A program made the translations under genes and the position numbers. Below are positions 17,547 to 26,302 of a stretch of DNA of 64,000 nt, piece by piece. Under the pieces are notes generated by a model that was not told where the DNA came from, ran no database searches, and was given only the letters and a program-made list of their open reading frames with translations. Source of the DNA: Edaphobacter bradus (GTDB lineage Bacteria; Acidobacteriota; Terriglobia; Terriglobales; Acidobacteriaceae); assembly GCF_025685645.1 (NCBI RefSeq), contig NZ_JAGSYF010000004.1:124001-188000 (forward strand). Reading direction: 5' to 3'. The first letter of the stretch is position 1. Every line of letters starts with the position of its first letter.

Positions 17547-17672
17547 AATCTACGAGTTCGACGGACGGGATATGTCGGTGACCGTGGCAGTGGTCAGCAA
17601 GGGCACGAGCGTGCACAAGACGTGGCCAAGGGAGTGGTCGCGCAGGCGGGAACTCCGATTCTGCAGTGATGG
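17547..17672 (+). pseudogene. C-terminal remnant of a class I fumarase, frameshifted
   Basis: One frame reads IYEFDGRDMSVTVAVVSKG, matching the end of the intact fumarase (IYEFDVKDMPVTVAVDSRG), then SVHKTWPREW matching SVHNTGPAEW. After about 17632 the match moves to another frame, which reads AQAGTPILQ and stops, matching AGVPILQ at the fumarase C-terminus. So about the last 40 codons of a second fumarase remain, with a frameshift and no upstream part. The DNA differs clearly from the intact gene at 12907, so it may come from a different copy or lineage and is not a fresh duplicate. Confidence 0.85.
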
Positions 17673-17700
17673 AACTGGGGGTTGTCGGCAGGTAATCTCG

Positions 17701-18408
17701 CTAGTTTGCCAGTGTTGATAGCCGCTTGGTGGAGGAGCTTGAGAGCTGTCTATACCGCGAGTCGTCGAGGAGAAAGGTATAGTCGCCGCGACGTTTGTGG
17801 ACAATTTTGTAGCCGGCTTTGCGCATCCTCGTGATCATCCTGGCGGTCTGCCGGGGCTTCAACCAGGGGTGAAACTCGACGCATATCTGCCGGACGGGAA
17901 TTTGTTCGGACAATACCTGGTCGATCACTTCGTACTCGAATCCTTCGATATCCATCTTTAGGAGATCGATGCTTGTGTGACCGTTATCGGACATGATGGT
18001 TGATAGCTTTACGCAGGGAAATTGCACTTTATCGATCCCTTCCTGGGGGACGGAGTAGGAACCTTCCTCAAAATCCTTTGGTACTGAAAACTCAATGGCG
18101 CCAGTCTCTGCGGCAAGTCCGATTGGGAAAAAGTGCATGTTGCGCAGGTCGCTTTTCGCAATGGTGGCGCATCCGGTGGGAGAGGGATCGAAGAGTAGAA
18201 CCGGCTCTTTCGTTGTCCTGGCAAGCTCAAGCTCGAAGGATATGCCCAGGCCGACTCCGGCGCAGTATGCCACCTCCGTTGGATGCCCGGTATTGATGAA
18301 CCAGCCGCTGCTTTCATTGCCGACAAGCTGCATATCGGGAGATGAAGAACAGAAGAAGCTGTCAACCGTTTTGCGAGCCTTACTGCGTAGCCATGTTTCA
18401 AATCGCAT
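17701..18408 (-). CDS. FkbM family methyltransferase
   Basis: A 235-residue SAM-dependent methyltransferase of the FkbM type. The diagnostic segment IDLLKMDIEGFEYEVI lies at about residues 145-160, and the surrounding order (VKLSTIM before, CVEFHPW after) also fits. Motif I is weak: the N-terminal part has YCAGVGLGISFELELA, a degenerate glycine-rich loop. FkbM enzymes usually O-methylate sugars or small molecules; the substrate here is unknown. The gene ends next to the fumarase remnant and its start is six bases from a partial copy of the dispersed element. The region is visibly poorer in GC than the flanking genes, which suggests transfer. Confidence 0.85.
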   Translation of the reverse strand: MRFETWLRSKARKTVDSFFCSSSPDMQLVGNESSGWFINTGHPTEVAYCAGVGLGISFELELARTTKEPVLLFDPSPTGCATIAKSDLRNMHFFPIGLAAETGAIEFSVPKDFEEGSYSVPQEGIDKVQFPCVKLSTIMSDNGHTSIDLLKMDIEGFEYEVIDQVLSEQIPVRQICVEFHPWLKPRQTARMITRMRKAGYKIVHKRRGDYTFLLDDSRYRQLSSSSTKRLSTLAN

Positions 18409-18413
18409 GGCCT

Positions 18414-18571
18414 AATAGAAATAGACAAATGGCTCCGGGTTGTCCCAGGCTCCATTGCTTAACTCGCAACTCGTTTGTTTTTAATACTTTGCACGTAAAC
18501 CTTTTAGATGGAATACTTTACCATCAAAGTCCAAGCCTAAGTCTTGTAGATAGAATACTTTGCGCAAAAAC
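18414..18571 (+). repeat. Dispersed element, copy B (right part)
   Basis: It starts with AATAGAAATAGACAAATGG and a decayed hairpin (GGCTCCGGG, TTGT, CCCAGGCT), then GCTCCATTGCTTAAC, which aligns with copy A at 17526. It continues with AACTCGTTTGTTTTTAATAC and three AATACTTT motifs, matching the right parts of the copies at 31375 and 56158. The left part is absent. Copies A and B together would form one full element interrupted between about 17552 and 18413, with a duplicated overlap of about 58 bases. Confidence 0.8.
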
Positions 18572-18582
18572 AGGGGGGAGGG

Positions 18583-19284
18583 TCACACAATCCGGGAAGG
18601 ATGCTCCGGAGAAGGCGGAGCAGGCTTCTTCCGGCTGAGCACCACCCGCCGGCGACGCTGCCGCTCGGCCGCATGATCGATCTTCTTCCAGAAGGCGACA
18701 AAGTAGTCCACCGCCGAGATGATCGACACGGTAGTCATCCAGTAGATCGCCGTAAGCGCAATAAACCGCACCGCGATGATGAAGCCGCCGCCCAGACTCG
18801 GGAACCAGATCCAGTAGTCCCAGCGGTGCGCCAGAATCGCAGCCACAACCGAGACGATCTGGATCACCGTCTTCAGCTTTCCGATCTCGCTGGCTTCAAT
18901 TGTGAATCCTTCGGCCGCTGCAATCGACCGCAGCCCCGAGACCAGAAACTCCCGCCCGATCACCAGCACGGCAATCCACGGCGGCACAATCCGCGGGTTA
19001 TACGCCACCAGCACAATGTAAGCCGCCGAAACCAGCAGCTTGTCGGCCAGCGGATCGAGCAGCATCCCCATCGTTGTGATCTGCCCGCGCTTCCGCGCCA
19101 GATAGCCGTCGAGCCCGTCCGTGATGCTCGCAAGAATAAAGACGATCGAAGCGATGATCTCCTGCTCGCCGCCCTTCAGGCCCGCCTCGCCGTGGCCCTG
19201 AAACGGGAACACAGGCGACAGAATCCAGATGAGCAGCGGGATGCATGCAATCCGACTCATCGTGATGGAATTTGGCAGGTTCAT
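18583..19284 (-). CDS. pgsA: CDP-diacylglycerol--glycerol-3-phosphate 3-phosphatidyltransferase
   Basis: Makes phosphatidylglycerophosphate, the committed step to phosphatidylglycerol and cardiolipin, in the inner membrane. The 233-residue protein begins MNLPNSITMSRIACIPL, as the family does, and carries the CDP-alcohol phosphotransferase signature with its spaced aspartates (DGLDGYLAR, then MGMLLDPLADK, about residues 75-100). Several hydrophobic helices follow. The C-terminus has a basic tail (RQRRRRVVLSRKK). The ATG at 19284 fits the family start; the frame opens upstream to 19341 without a ribosome site. No strong Shine-Dalgarno is visible at either start. It is divergent from the Ig-like gene. 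Confidence 0.92.
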   Translation of the reverse strand: MNLPNSITMSRIACIPLLIWILSPVFPFQGHGEAGLKGGEQEIIASIVFILASITDGLDGYLARKRGQITTMGMLLDPLADKLLVSAAYIVLVAYNPRIVPPWIAVLVIGREFLVSGLRSIAAAEGFTIEASEIGKLKTVIQIVSVVAAILAHRWDYWIWFPSLGGGFIIAVRFIALTAIYWMTTVSIISAVDYFVAFWKKIDHAAERQRRRRVVLSRKKPAPPSPEHPSRIV

Positions 19285-19515
19285 CGGGGTGTCGTCTACG
19301 AACAAACCGGTGGCGAAAGTGTTCGCACCAGACAATAGCATTCTGCCACACTGAGCCGCGACTCGCGATGCACCAGAGATCGCACCGGGCGCAGCCGAAC
19401 CTCGGAACGGGAATCCAGCAGCCTGGTTTCTTTGAAGGCCACTCTCACATTCGGCTCTCCAGCCGATAGAGACAGTGTCTGCCCAGCCCGCTGGGAGCCT
19501 TCAAGGGGATTTGCG

Positions 19516-20718
19516 ATGCCGTTTCGACATCTTGCCTGTCTGTCCGCCGTTCTGCTTACCGCCTCGGCCGCACAGGCGCTGGAGCGGCCAGCCGCTCCGC
19601 GCAACGCGACGCTGACGCCGACCAACCTCGTCCTGACCATCGCGACACCAACGACGATGGTCTACGGTCAGGTCGTCGACGGCTCAGCCCAGGTCACAGC
19701 CAGCGACGGTAGCATAATGACCGGCACGATCACCTTCTACGACGGAGCGGTCAACCTCTGCGTCCTTGAGATCGCTCCGGCGGCAAGCTGTCCGGCAAGC
19801 GCTGGCGAGGGCTTCGCTGCCGGCGCCCACGTGCTCACGGCGGTCTACTCGGGAGATGCTACCCACGCGCCCTCGACCTCGAACGCCGTCACCATCACAG
19901 TCCTCCAGGACACAACCACGGCAACTCTCACCAGCTCAGCCAATCCCGCCACAGCAGGGCAGGGAATCGTCTTCACCGCAAGCATTCAGGGCACGCACGC
20001 CACGCCAGCCGGAACCGCCACCTTCCTCGACGGAGGCGCAGTACTCGGAACCGCCCCGCTGGATGCGACCGGCACGGCAACCCTGAACACCGCAGCGCTC
20101 GCCGCCGGAAACCACATGGTCACCGTGACCTATGCCGCGACTCCCAACTTCACCGCAGCCACCACCCTGCCGCTGAGCCAAACGATTCAACCGGCAGCCG
20201 TTGTTCCGCCCACCAAGCCGTCCTTCACAGTCGGCGTCGGCACCGTGACTGTGCGTGTAGGCGAGAAGGCCGCGGTCCCCGTAACAGTAGTGCCAGCCAA
20301 CGGCTTCAGCCAGCCGGTGAATCTGGCCTGTACCAACCTGCCCGACGAGACGACCTGCGCCTTCGGAGCCGTGACGATCCCCTCCGGCGGTGGTGCGACG
20401 ATGCTTACCCTGAGCACCGCTGCGCCGCACGACTGCGGTGCGACGGCTCCCTACGGAAGCGCGAGCCTGCCCTATGCAGCACCGGCCGCGGCGGGGCTGC
20501 TCGTGCTGCTCCTTCCCGGGAGACGCCGTCCGTTGCGTGGACTTGTGGCGACGTTGATAGCCTTGAGCGGCCTGGCCGGAATGACCGGCTGCGGGACCGG
20601 CAACTGCACCGACTTCGGAACGCGCCCCGGAACCTACACGATCTCGGTGACGGGAACCTCGACCGGAGCGACTCCGGCGACGGTATCGCAGAAGGTCGTC
20701 GTCAGGGTAACGATTTAA
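19516..20718 (+). CDS. Secreted Ig-like domain repeat protein with C-terminal helical hairpin
   Basis: A 400-residue surface or periplasmic protein. A signal peptide ends near SAAQALE (about residue 22). Two bacterial Ig-like (Big_3/5-type) repeats follow, each with the GTVTFYDG/GTATFLDG strand and the AGAHVLTAVYSGD/AGNHMVTVTYA ending (about 35-130 and 132-230). The third beta domain (about 240-400) is interrupted at about 322-358 by two hydrophobic helices joined by PGRRRPLRG and followed by GCGTGNC, after which the beta strands resume (GTYTISVTG). AGGGG is seven bases before the ATG at 19516. Function is unknown; adhesion or polymer binding would fit. Confidence 0.85.
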   Translation: MPFRHLACLSAVLLTASAAQALERPAAPRNATLTPTNLVLTIATPTTMVYGQVVDGSAQVTASDGSIMTGTITFYDGAVNLCVLEIAPAASCPASAGEGFAAGAHVLTAVYSGDATHAPSTSNAVTITVLQDTTTATLTSSANPATAGQGIVFTASIQGTHATPAGTATFLDGGAVLGTAPLDATGTATLNTAALAAGNHMVTVTYAATPNFTAATTLPLSQTIQPAAVVPPTKPSFTVGVGTVTVRVGEKAAVPVTVVPANGFSQPVNLACTNLPDETTCAFGAVTIPSGGGATMLTLSTAAPHDCGATAPYGSASLPYAAPAAAGLLVLLLPGRRRPLRGLVATLIALSGLAGMTGCGTGNCTDFGTRPGTYTISVTGTSTGATPATVSQKVVVRVTI

Positions 20719-20751
20719 AACGGAAGAGGCAGCGCGAGGCCGCCTCTTCCG
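20711..20751. terminator. Terminator between convergent genes
   Basis: A perfect ten-base stem (CGGAAGAGGC at 20721-20730, GCCTCTTCCG at 20742-20751) lies between the Ig-like gene and glutamate dehydrogenase. On the minus strand it is followed by TTTTAAAT, so it best serves gdhA. Confidence 0.75.
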
Positions 20752-20768
20752 TCCAGCCGGGAACTTGC

Positions 20769-22034
20769 TTAGGCGTAGATTCCGCGCTGTTTGGTGGTAT
20801 AGGCGACGCGGTCGATCGCGAGCATATAGGCCGCAATGCGATTGTTCACGCGGTGGTTCTCCGCGTAGGCGATCACATCGCGGAAGCTCTCCGACATGAT
20901 GCTGTCGAGCCGCTGGTTGACCTCGGCCTCCGTCCAGAAGTAGCCCATGCGGTCCTGTACCCACTCGAAGTAGCTGGTGGTCACGCCGCCTGCGTTGGCG
21001 AGGATGTCCGGGATGATGAAGACGCGCTTGTCGCCGAGAATCTCGTCGGCAACCGTGGTCGTCGGCCCGTTGGCGCCCTCGCACAGGATGCGGCAGCGGA
21101 TCTTGTCCGCATTGCGGCTGGTGATGACGTTCTCGGTCGCCGCAGGGATCAGGATCTCGCACTCGCGCGTCAGCAGCTCGGCGCTATCGATGGCCTCGGC
21201 CTCGCGGAAGCCGTTAATCGTACCGGCGTTCTTGCGGTGCTCGATGAGAGCGGGAATATCGATGCCCTTCGCGTTGTAGAGCCCACCGTCCCACTCGGCG
21301 ATGCCGATGATGGTGTAGCCCTTCCTCTGCAGCAGCTTCGCGGAGTTGGAGCCGACGTTGCCGAAACCCTGGATGATGACGCGGCAGCCGTCAACGGCGA
21401 TGCCCAGATGCTTCAGAGCTTCGTCGCAGACGACGGAGACGCCGCGGCCGGTAGCTTCGGTGCGTCCGCGCGAGCCGCCGATGTTCACCGGCTTGCCGGT
21501 GACGACGGAGGTGACGGTCTGGCGCATGTGCATGGAGTAGGTGTCCATGATCCAGGCCATCGTCTGCTCGTTGGTGTTCATGTCGGGAGCGGGGACGTCT
21601 TTTTCAGGGCCGATGAACTCGATGAGTTCAGCGGTGTAGCGGCGGGTCACGCGTTCGAGCTCGCCCTGCGACATCTTCTTGGGGTTGCAGATCACCCCGC
21701 CCTTGGCTCCGCCAAACGGGATGTTGACGACCGCGCACTTCCAGGTCATCCAGCTTGCGAGCGCGCGGACCTCGTCGAGCGAGACATCCGGGGAATAGCG
21801 GATGCCGCCCTTCGCAGGCCCGCGGGCGATGGAGTGCTGGACGCGGTAGCCGGTGAAGACTTCAATGGAGCCGTCGTCCATGGTGACGGGAATGTGAACG
21901 ATGATCTCGCGAGAGGGATAACGAAGGACCTTCCAGATTCCCTGGTCGAGGTTAAGTTTCTTTGCTGCGAAGTCGAAGCGAGCTGCCTGGGCTTCCCAGG
22001 GATTGGTCTCCTGCTCAATGCTGAGAGTCTGCAT
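20769..22034 (-). CDS. gdhA: Glutamate dehydrogenase (Glu/Leu/Phe/Val dehydrogenase family)
   Basis: Interconverts glutamate with 2-oxoglutarate and ammonia, cytosolic. The 421-residue protein has the N-terminal [17 protein letters not shown] helix, the substrate/catalytic region [14 protein letters not shown] and FGGAKGGV (about 80-125), and a Rossmann loop [14 protein letters not shown] (about 220). Length and order fit the hexameric small (about 420-residue) family. The ATG at 22034 gives the usual N-terminus; an ATG at 22091 with GAGGG eight bases upstream is a real alternative that would add 19 residues. A consensus-like promoter lies upstream at 22215-22243. It is divergent from trpE. 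Confidence 0.93.
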   Translation of the reverse strand: MQTLSIEQETNPWEAQAARFDFAAKKLNLDQGIWKVLRYPSREIIVHIPVTMDDGSIEVFTGYRVQHSIARGPAKGGIRYSPDVSLDEVRALASWMTWKCAVVNIPFGGAKGGVICNPKKMSQGELERVTRRYTAELIEFIGPEKDVPAPDMNTNEQTMAWIMDTYSMHMRQTVTSVVTGKPVNIGGSRGRTEATGRGVSVVCDEALKHLGIAVDGCRVIIQGFGNVGSNSAKLLQRKGYTIIGIAEWDGGLYNAKGIDIPALIEHRKNAGTINGFREAEAIDSAELLTRECEILIPAATENVITSRNADKIRCRILCEGANGPTTTVADEILGDKRVFIIPDILANAGGVTTSYFEWVQDRMGYFWTEAEVNQRLDSIMSESFRDVIAYAENHRVNNRIAAYMLAIDRVAYTTKQRGIYA

Positions 22035-22214
22035 AACTGGTTCTTGTTCCCTTTTCTTCTCTGTTGCTGGTATCAGCGATTCTCCGGCCATAGTCTTTGC
22101 CCTCGTGGAAAGCAAACATACAGCTTGTGCCAGGCCGGTCTGTGGCCCAAACCCGATGGAGTATAGGCCTCTAAAGTGACGATTCGCAAACGCCAGCCAT
22201 AGCACAAACGGGGA

Positions 22215-22243
22215 ATAGTAGGAAGTGGGCGGGACGTTGTCAA
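22215..22243 (-). promoter_or_regulatory. Sigma-70 type promoter for glutamate dehydrogenase
   Basis: On the minus strand TTGACA (22243-22238) is followed after exactly 17 bases by TACTAT (22220-22215). The predicted start near 22208 leaves a leader of about 117 to 174 bases, depending on the start codon. The -35 box lies only 14 bases from the trpE start on the other strand. Confidence 0.7.
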
Positions 22244-22256
22244 GCTGGCAGTTATC

Positions 22257-23786
22257 ATGAGAACAATCATGCCTTCCGCTGAAGCCCGATCTCTGCCTTC
22301 CGCCCGCGACTTTGCAGCGTTGAGCCGCAAGCATACGCTTGTCCCCGTTTACCGAACCGTGACCGCAGACCTGGAGACGCCTGTGTCCGCGTTTCTGCGA
22401 ATCGCGGCCGAGGAGCCGGAGGCGTTTCTGCTGGAGTCGGTTGAGGGCGGCGAGCACGTAGGCCGTTATACCTTCATCGGAATACAGCCCTATAAAAAGA
22501 TGTTGGCGCGAGGCCACGAGATTACGGTTGAGGAAGGGAAGCGGCGGCGCAGCTTTACGGGAGACATCTTCGAGGAACTGAAGCAGGCGCTGGGTGGACA
22601 TACGCCGGCGCGGCTGCCGGGTCTGCCGCCGTTTACCGCCGGGGCGGTGGGCTTTTTCGCTTACGATGTCGTGAGGCTCATCGAGAAGCTGCCCGCTACT
22701 GCGAAGGATGAGCTTGGCGTTCCCGACGCATGCCTGATGTTCTTCGACCAGGTACTCGCCTTCGACCACGTCAAGAAAGAGATTCACCTGATGGTGACCG
22801 CCGACCTTACGCGCGAGAAAAAGGAAGGGGCGTACCAGCGCGCTGTGCAGCGTCTGAATCGTCTGGAACGCAGACTCGCAGGCGCACTGCCGAAACCCAG
22901 CAGGAAAAAGCCAGGAGGCAAACTAAAGCTTATACCGCGAACCCCAAAGGCGACATTTCTCAAGTCGGTCGAGAAGACCAAGGAGTACATCGCCGCAGGG
23001 GATGTCTTTCAGTGCGTGCTCTCGCAGCGGTTCGACTGTGAGCCGGGAGTCGATGCCTTTGAGGTCTATCGCTCGCTGCGCATCGTGAATCCTTCGCCGT
23101 ACATGTACTTTCTCCGCTTCGGGCTGGATGATGACTCCTCGAAGAAGAACGCCGCGACGCACCACATCGTGGGCTCGTCGCCGGAACTGCTGGTGCGAGT
23201 GCACGGCCGTGAGGTGGAGTACAGGCCGATTGCGGGCACGAGGCCGCGTAGCGCCGACGAGGTCGAGGACCGCGCCATTGAAGCTGAGCTGCGTTCCGAC
23301 GAGAAGGAGCTCGCCGAGCACATCATGTTGGTGGATCTTGGCCGCAACGACGTTGGCCGTGTCAGTGAGTTCGGCAGCGTTAAGGTGAAGGACTTGATGT
23401 TTGTCGAGCGCTACAGCCACGTGATGCATCTGGTCACTGCTCTTGAGGGCAAGTTGAAATCCGGCCTCGGCTCCATCGACGCATTTCGTGCGTGCTTCCC
23501 AGCGGGGACCCTGAGCGGTGCCCCGAAGATCCGTGCCATGGAGATCATCGAAGAGCTCGAGCCGGCCCGCCGCGGCGTCTATGGCGGCAGCATCCTCTAC
23601 GCGGACTTCAGCGGCAACCTTGATTCATGCATTACCATCCGCACGCTGTACATGAACGGCAAGCAGGGGCATATTCAAGCAGGGGCGGGGGTTGTTGCGG
23701 ACTCGGTTCCGGAGAAGGAGTTTGAGGAGTGCAGGAACAAGGCGCAGGCGGTGGTGAGGGCGATTGAGCGCGCACGGCAGCAGTAG
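22257..23786 (+). CDS. trpE: Anthranilate synthase component I
   Basis: Condenses chorismate with ammonia from the TrpG subunit to make anthranilate, the first step of tryptophan synthesis. The 509-residue protein has the N-terminal regulatory domain with [18 protein letters not shown] (about residues 60-77), where tryptophan normally binds, and the chorismate-binding domain with [47 protein letters not shown] and the end [16 protein letters not shown] PabB reading is possible in principle, but the ESVE motif and pairing with trpG favour TrpE. The start is uncertain between ATG 22257 and ATG 22269; neither has a good ribosome site. Confidence 0.94.
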   Translation: MRTIMPSAEARSLPSARDFAALSRKHTLVPVYRTVTADLETPVSAFLRIAAEEPEAFLLESVEGGEHVGRYTFIGIQPYKKMLARGHEITVEEGKRRRSFTGDIFEELKQALGGHTPARLPGLPPFTAGAVGFFAYDVVRLIEKLPATAKDELGVPDACLMFFDQVLAFDHVKKEIHLMVTADLTREKKEGAYQRAVQRLNRLERRLAGALPKPSRKKPGGKLKLIPRTPKATFLKSVEKTKEYIAAGDVFQCVLSQRFDCEPGVDAFEVYRSLRIVNPSPYMYFLRFGLDDDSSKKNAATHHIVGSSPELLVRVHGREVEYRPIAGTRPRSADEVEDRAIEAELRSDEKELAEHIMLVDLGRNDVGRVSEFGSVKVKDLMFVERYSHVMHLVTALEGKLKSGLGSIDAFRACFPAGTLSGAPKIRAMEIIEELEPARRGVYGGSILYADFSGNLDSCITIRTLYMNGKQGHIQAGAGVVADSVPEKEFEECRNKAQAVVRAIERARQQ

Positions 23787-23829
23787 CGCAAACGCAGCAG
23801 CCGACGGTGTTGCGGCGTAAAATCAACCT

Positions 23830-24405
23830 ATGGTCTTCGTCCTCGACAACTACGACTCCTTCACCTACAACCTGGTGCAGTACATGGGCGAGCTGGGCGC
23901 GGAGATCGTCGTTCACCGCAACGATGAGCTCACTCCCGCCCAGGTGGAGGCGCTGGGGCCGGACAGGATTCTCATCTCGCCGGGGCCATGCACTCCGCAG
24001 GATGCTGGCATCAGCATCGACCTTATTCGTCACTTTGCGCAGGCGAAGAAGCAGATTCCAATTCTCGGAGTCTGCCTTGGGCATCAAGCCATCGGCGCGG
24101 CCTTCGGCGGTCAGGTGGTCCGTGCGGCGAAGCTGATGCACGGCAAGACCAGCGAGATCGAGCACGACGGCAAGACCATCTTTCGCGGGATTCCCCCGAA
24201 GATGACCTGCACGCGGTATCACTCGCTGATTGTGGCCGACGAGGGACTGCCGAAGGAGCTTGAGGTCTCGGCGCGAACCCTCGACGGCGAGACGATCATG
24301 GCGCTGCGGCACCGCGATCTGCCGATTGAGGGTGTCCAGTTTCACCCGGAGAGCGTGCTGACGACGCACGGCAAGCAACTCATCGAAAATTTCCTGAAGA
24401 TGTAG
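23830..24405 (+). CDS. trpG: Anthranilate synthase component II (glutamine amidotransferase)
   Basis: Class I glutamine amidotransferase of 191 residues that supplies ammonia to TrpE and may also serve aminodeoxychorismate synthase (PabA). It has the N-terminal [13 protein letters not shown], the oxyanion segment [12 protein letters not shown], the nucleophile Cys in [11 protein letters not shown] (about residue 80), and the His/Glu pair in [13 protein letters not shown] (about 172). It begins 43 bases after trpE, so the two are probably co-transcribed. trpD, trpC, trpF, trpB and trpA do not follow: the next gene is convergent, its stop three bases away. Confidence 0.95.
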   Translation: MVFVLDNYDSFTYNLVQYMGELGAEIVVHRNDELTPAQVEALGPDRILISPGPCTPQDAGISIDLIRHFAQAKKQIPILGVCLGHQAIGAAFGGQVVRAAKLMHGKTSEIEHDGKTIFRGIPPKMTCTRYHSLIVADEGLPKELEVSARTLDGETIMALRHRDLPIEGVQFHPESVLTTHGKQLIENFLKM

Positions 24406-24408
24406 ACG

Positions 24409-25041
24409 TCAGGGACGCTTGCAGTCCACACCGAGGCAGCCGGTCCAGCGTCCTTCAGACTCGACCTCGCTGAAGCGCGGGTCCGGCGAATCCCCGAGCT
24501 GCGCGCGGCGGATGTTGGTGAATCCTGCCTCGGCAAGCTGTTCTGCGATGCCTTTGTAGTCCCACATCCACAGATGCCGCGCGCGGCCGAAGAGGGCCGT
24601 CGGCATCGCCCGGAGACCGCGCGGGAGATTCGTCTCGCCGAGGTAGGTCTCACGCATGAAGCGCGAGGATGCCTCTGGACTGGGATCGTTTACATAGCTC
24701 TTGATGAGCTGTTCAAGATCAGGCAGGACCAGCCGGAAGGTTCCGCCCGGACGCAGGTAGTTGAAGACGTTCCGGACGGCGACGCGAAACTCTTCGAGGG
24801 TCATGTGCTCCAGAACGTGCGAACAGTAGACCGCGTCAGCCGACTGTGGCGGAACAGGCAGTCCCTTGATCACGTCGCCGTATTGAATGTTTCTGGGATA
24901 GTCAGGAAAACCTCGCTTCACGAGCAGCGGTGTGAGGAAGGGAAACCGGCTCTGTAACCAGAAAGCAGGGCCCGCATCGAAGTTTTTCCAGGTTGCCGGA
25001 GCACACATTCCACACCCAAACTGCACGTATTGGCGATCCAT
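24409..25041 (-). CDS. Class I SAM-dependent methyltransferase (type 11-like)
   Basis: A 210-residue soluble methyltransferase-like protein. Motif I reads VQFGCGMCAP and is followed by NFDAGP, like the LNLGCG...NVD pattern of methyltransferases found with sugar and surface-polymer genes. The segment ADAVYCSHVLEHMTLEEF and the later LRPGGTFRLVLPDLEQLI are characteristic of the methyltransferase 11 group. A conserved-looking insertion with GRARHLWMWDYKGI follows. The ATG at 25041 is favoured because the protein then starts just before motif I; the frame stays open upstream to 25464. A TATAAT box eight bases before that ATG suggests a leaderless message. The substrate is unknown. Confidence 0.85.
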   Translation of the reverse strand: MDRQYVQFGCGMCAPATWKNFDAGPAFWLQSRFPFLTPLLVKRGFPDYPRNIQYGDVIKGLPVPPQSADAVYCSHVLEHMTLEEFRVAVRNVFNYLRPGGTFRLVLPDLEQLIKSYVNDPSPEASSRFMRETYLGETNLPRGLRAMPTALFGRARHLWMWDYKGIAEQLAEAGFTNIRRAQLGDSPDPRFSEVESEGRWTGCLGVDCKRP

Positions 25042-25048
25042 AGGCCGT

Positions 25049-25054
25049 ATTATA
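25049..25054 (-). promoter_or_regulatory. Perfect -10 box next to the methyltransferase start
   Basis: TATAAT on the minus strand (25054-25049) ends eight bases before the ATG at 25041, and no Shine-Dalgarno lies between. This fits transcription starting at or next to the ATG, i.e. a leaderless mRNA. The -35 region (TTCGAA at 17-base spacing) is poor. Confidence 0.45.
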
Positions 25055-25153
25055 CAAAGCGTGAAGTAAGCTTCGAATGCTGTGAGTGTGTCGCGTTCCA
25101 ACGTATTTCGATATGCTTCTGCAATGCACCACGCTGACGAAACGAGGGAAGGG

Positions 25154-26173
25154 ATGAAGGCTGGTTGGTTCACGATCTGCCGGCTCGTTCCTGCTCTATT
25201 CCTGGTCGCCGTGGCGCGCGGGCAGCAGCCGATCGGCACGGTCGGAGTGCAGGATGCGACAGTTGCCGGCTCTCTCGAAGTGACCAATGGACGTGCGGTG
25301 CTGGTAGGGAGCACGACGGTAACGGCGCGAGAGCACACGGCTGAGGTCACGCTCAGCCGTGGCGGCGAGATTCGCGTCTGCGCTACCAGCGGATTGCACG
25401 TCACGGCAGGCAAGAGCGCAGAAGGTACCATGCCGTTGATGCTGGCACTTGATCGCGGAGCCATTGAAGTTCACATGTCCGCAACAGCAAACGATGTCGT
25501 GATGACGCCGGACCTGCGCTTTTCCATGCGCGTTGCCGGCCCGCTCGATCTGCGGATTCGCGTGGCTCCGAACGGCGATACTTGCGTGGAGAACCGAGGC
25601 GGGCAGGCTCCCGCTCTGAACATCGCAGACCAGTTTGGGGAGGCGTCGTATGTACTGCTTCCCGATCAGCACGTGTTGTTTGAGCACGGCAGCCTCAAAG
25701 AGGTAGTGGACCACGAGAGCTCGCCGTGCGGCTGTCCTCCCGATCCAGTGGTCTCGGTGGCGGACGGAGGTAACACTTCGGCCACGCCCGCCGCTCCAGG
25801 AGCCGCGGTGTCCACAAAGGCTGTCGAGGAGGAACATCCCTTCCCGGCGGCCATCAGCGACGGGCTCGCTCCAGGAAGTGCTGTGCCTCAGGCCGAGGCC
25901 GTTCACGCGCAGGTCACGACGACCATGAGCTACGGCACATCGGAAAGCGAAGGCGGGACGGGAGCGCCGCACGCTGCTGCCTCTGCTCCGTCCGGTGCCG
26001 GCGCGGGAGCCGTCCCGATAGCACCAGTCCCAAGTGCCGCCCCTGCAACGACGGCTACCGCCGTGGCGCCCGTGGAGACAACGGCCCAGGCGCCTCCGCC
26101 TCCGCCCGCCCCTGCGCCGCACGGCGTATTTCATTCGATTGGCCGCTTCTTCAAGCGGCTCTTTGGCGGCTGA
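25154..26173 (+). CDS. Secreted FecR-like protein with basic C-terminal tail
   Basis: A 339-residue protein with a signal peptide (about residues 1-24, ending ARGQQP). The next 180 residues are beta-rich and resemble the FecR/DUF-type domains common in Acidobacteria: GSLEVTNGRAVLVGSTTV, LSRGGEIRVCATSGLHV and DRGAIEVHM follow one another as strands. The remainder is Ala/Pro/Thr-rich and probably disordered, with a PPPPPAPAP run, and ends in a short basic amphipathic helix FHSIGRFFKRLFGG. The ATG at 25154 has GAGGG five bases upstream; in-frame ATGs at 25082 and 25124 lack one. No sigma factor or anti-sigma partner is adjacent. Function is unknown. Confidence 0.8.
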   Translation: MKAGWFTICRLVPALFLVAVARGQQPIGTVGVQDATVAGSLEVTNGRAVLVGSTTVTAREHTAEVTLSRGGEIRVCATSGLHVTAGKSAEGTMPLMLALDRGAIEVHMSATANDVVMTPDLRFSMRVAGPLDLRIRVAPNGDTCVENRGGQAPALNIADQFGEASYVLLPDQHVLFEHGSLKEVVDHESSPCGCPPDPVVSVADGGNTSATPAAPGAAVSTKAVEEEHPFPAAISDGLAPGSAVPQAEAVHAQVTTTMSYGTSESEGGTGAPHAAASAPSGAGAGAVPIAPVPSAAPATTATAVAPVETTAQAPPPPPAPAPHGVFHSIGRFFKRLFGG

Positions 26174-26302
26174 TCAGGAGCCTGACGACCGCCTTCGGTC
26201 CTCTAGCTGCGTTACAATAGAAGGGTTGTGGAGATGGGACTGCCGCCGTGGCGCGCCCTCCACGCACAACCAACACAACCGTTAGAGATCAGGGGTTTTC
26301 TT

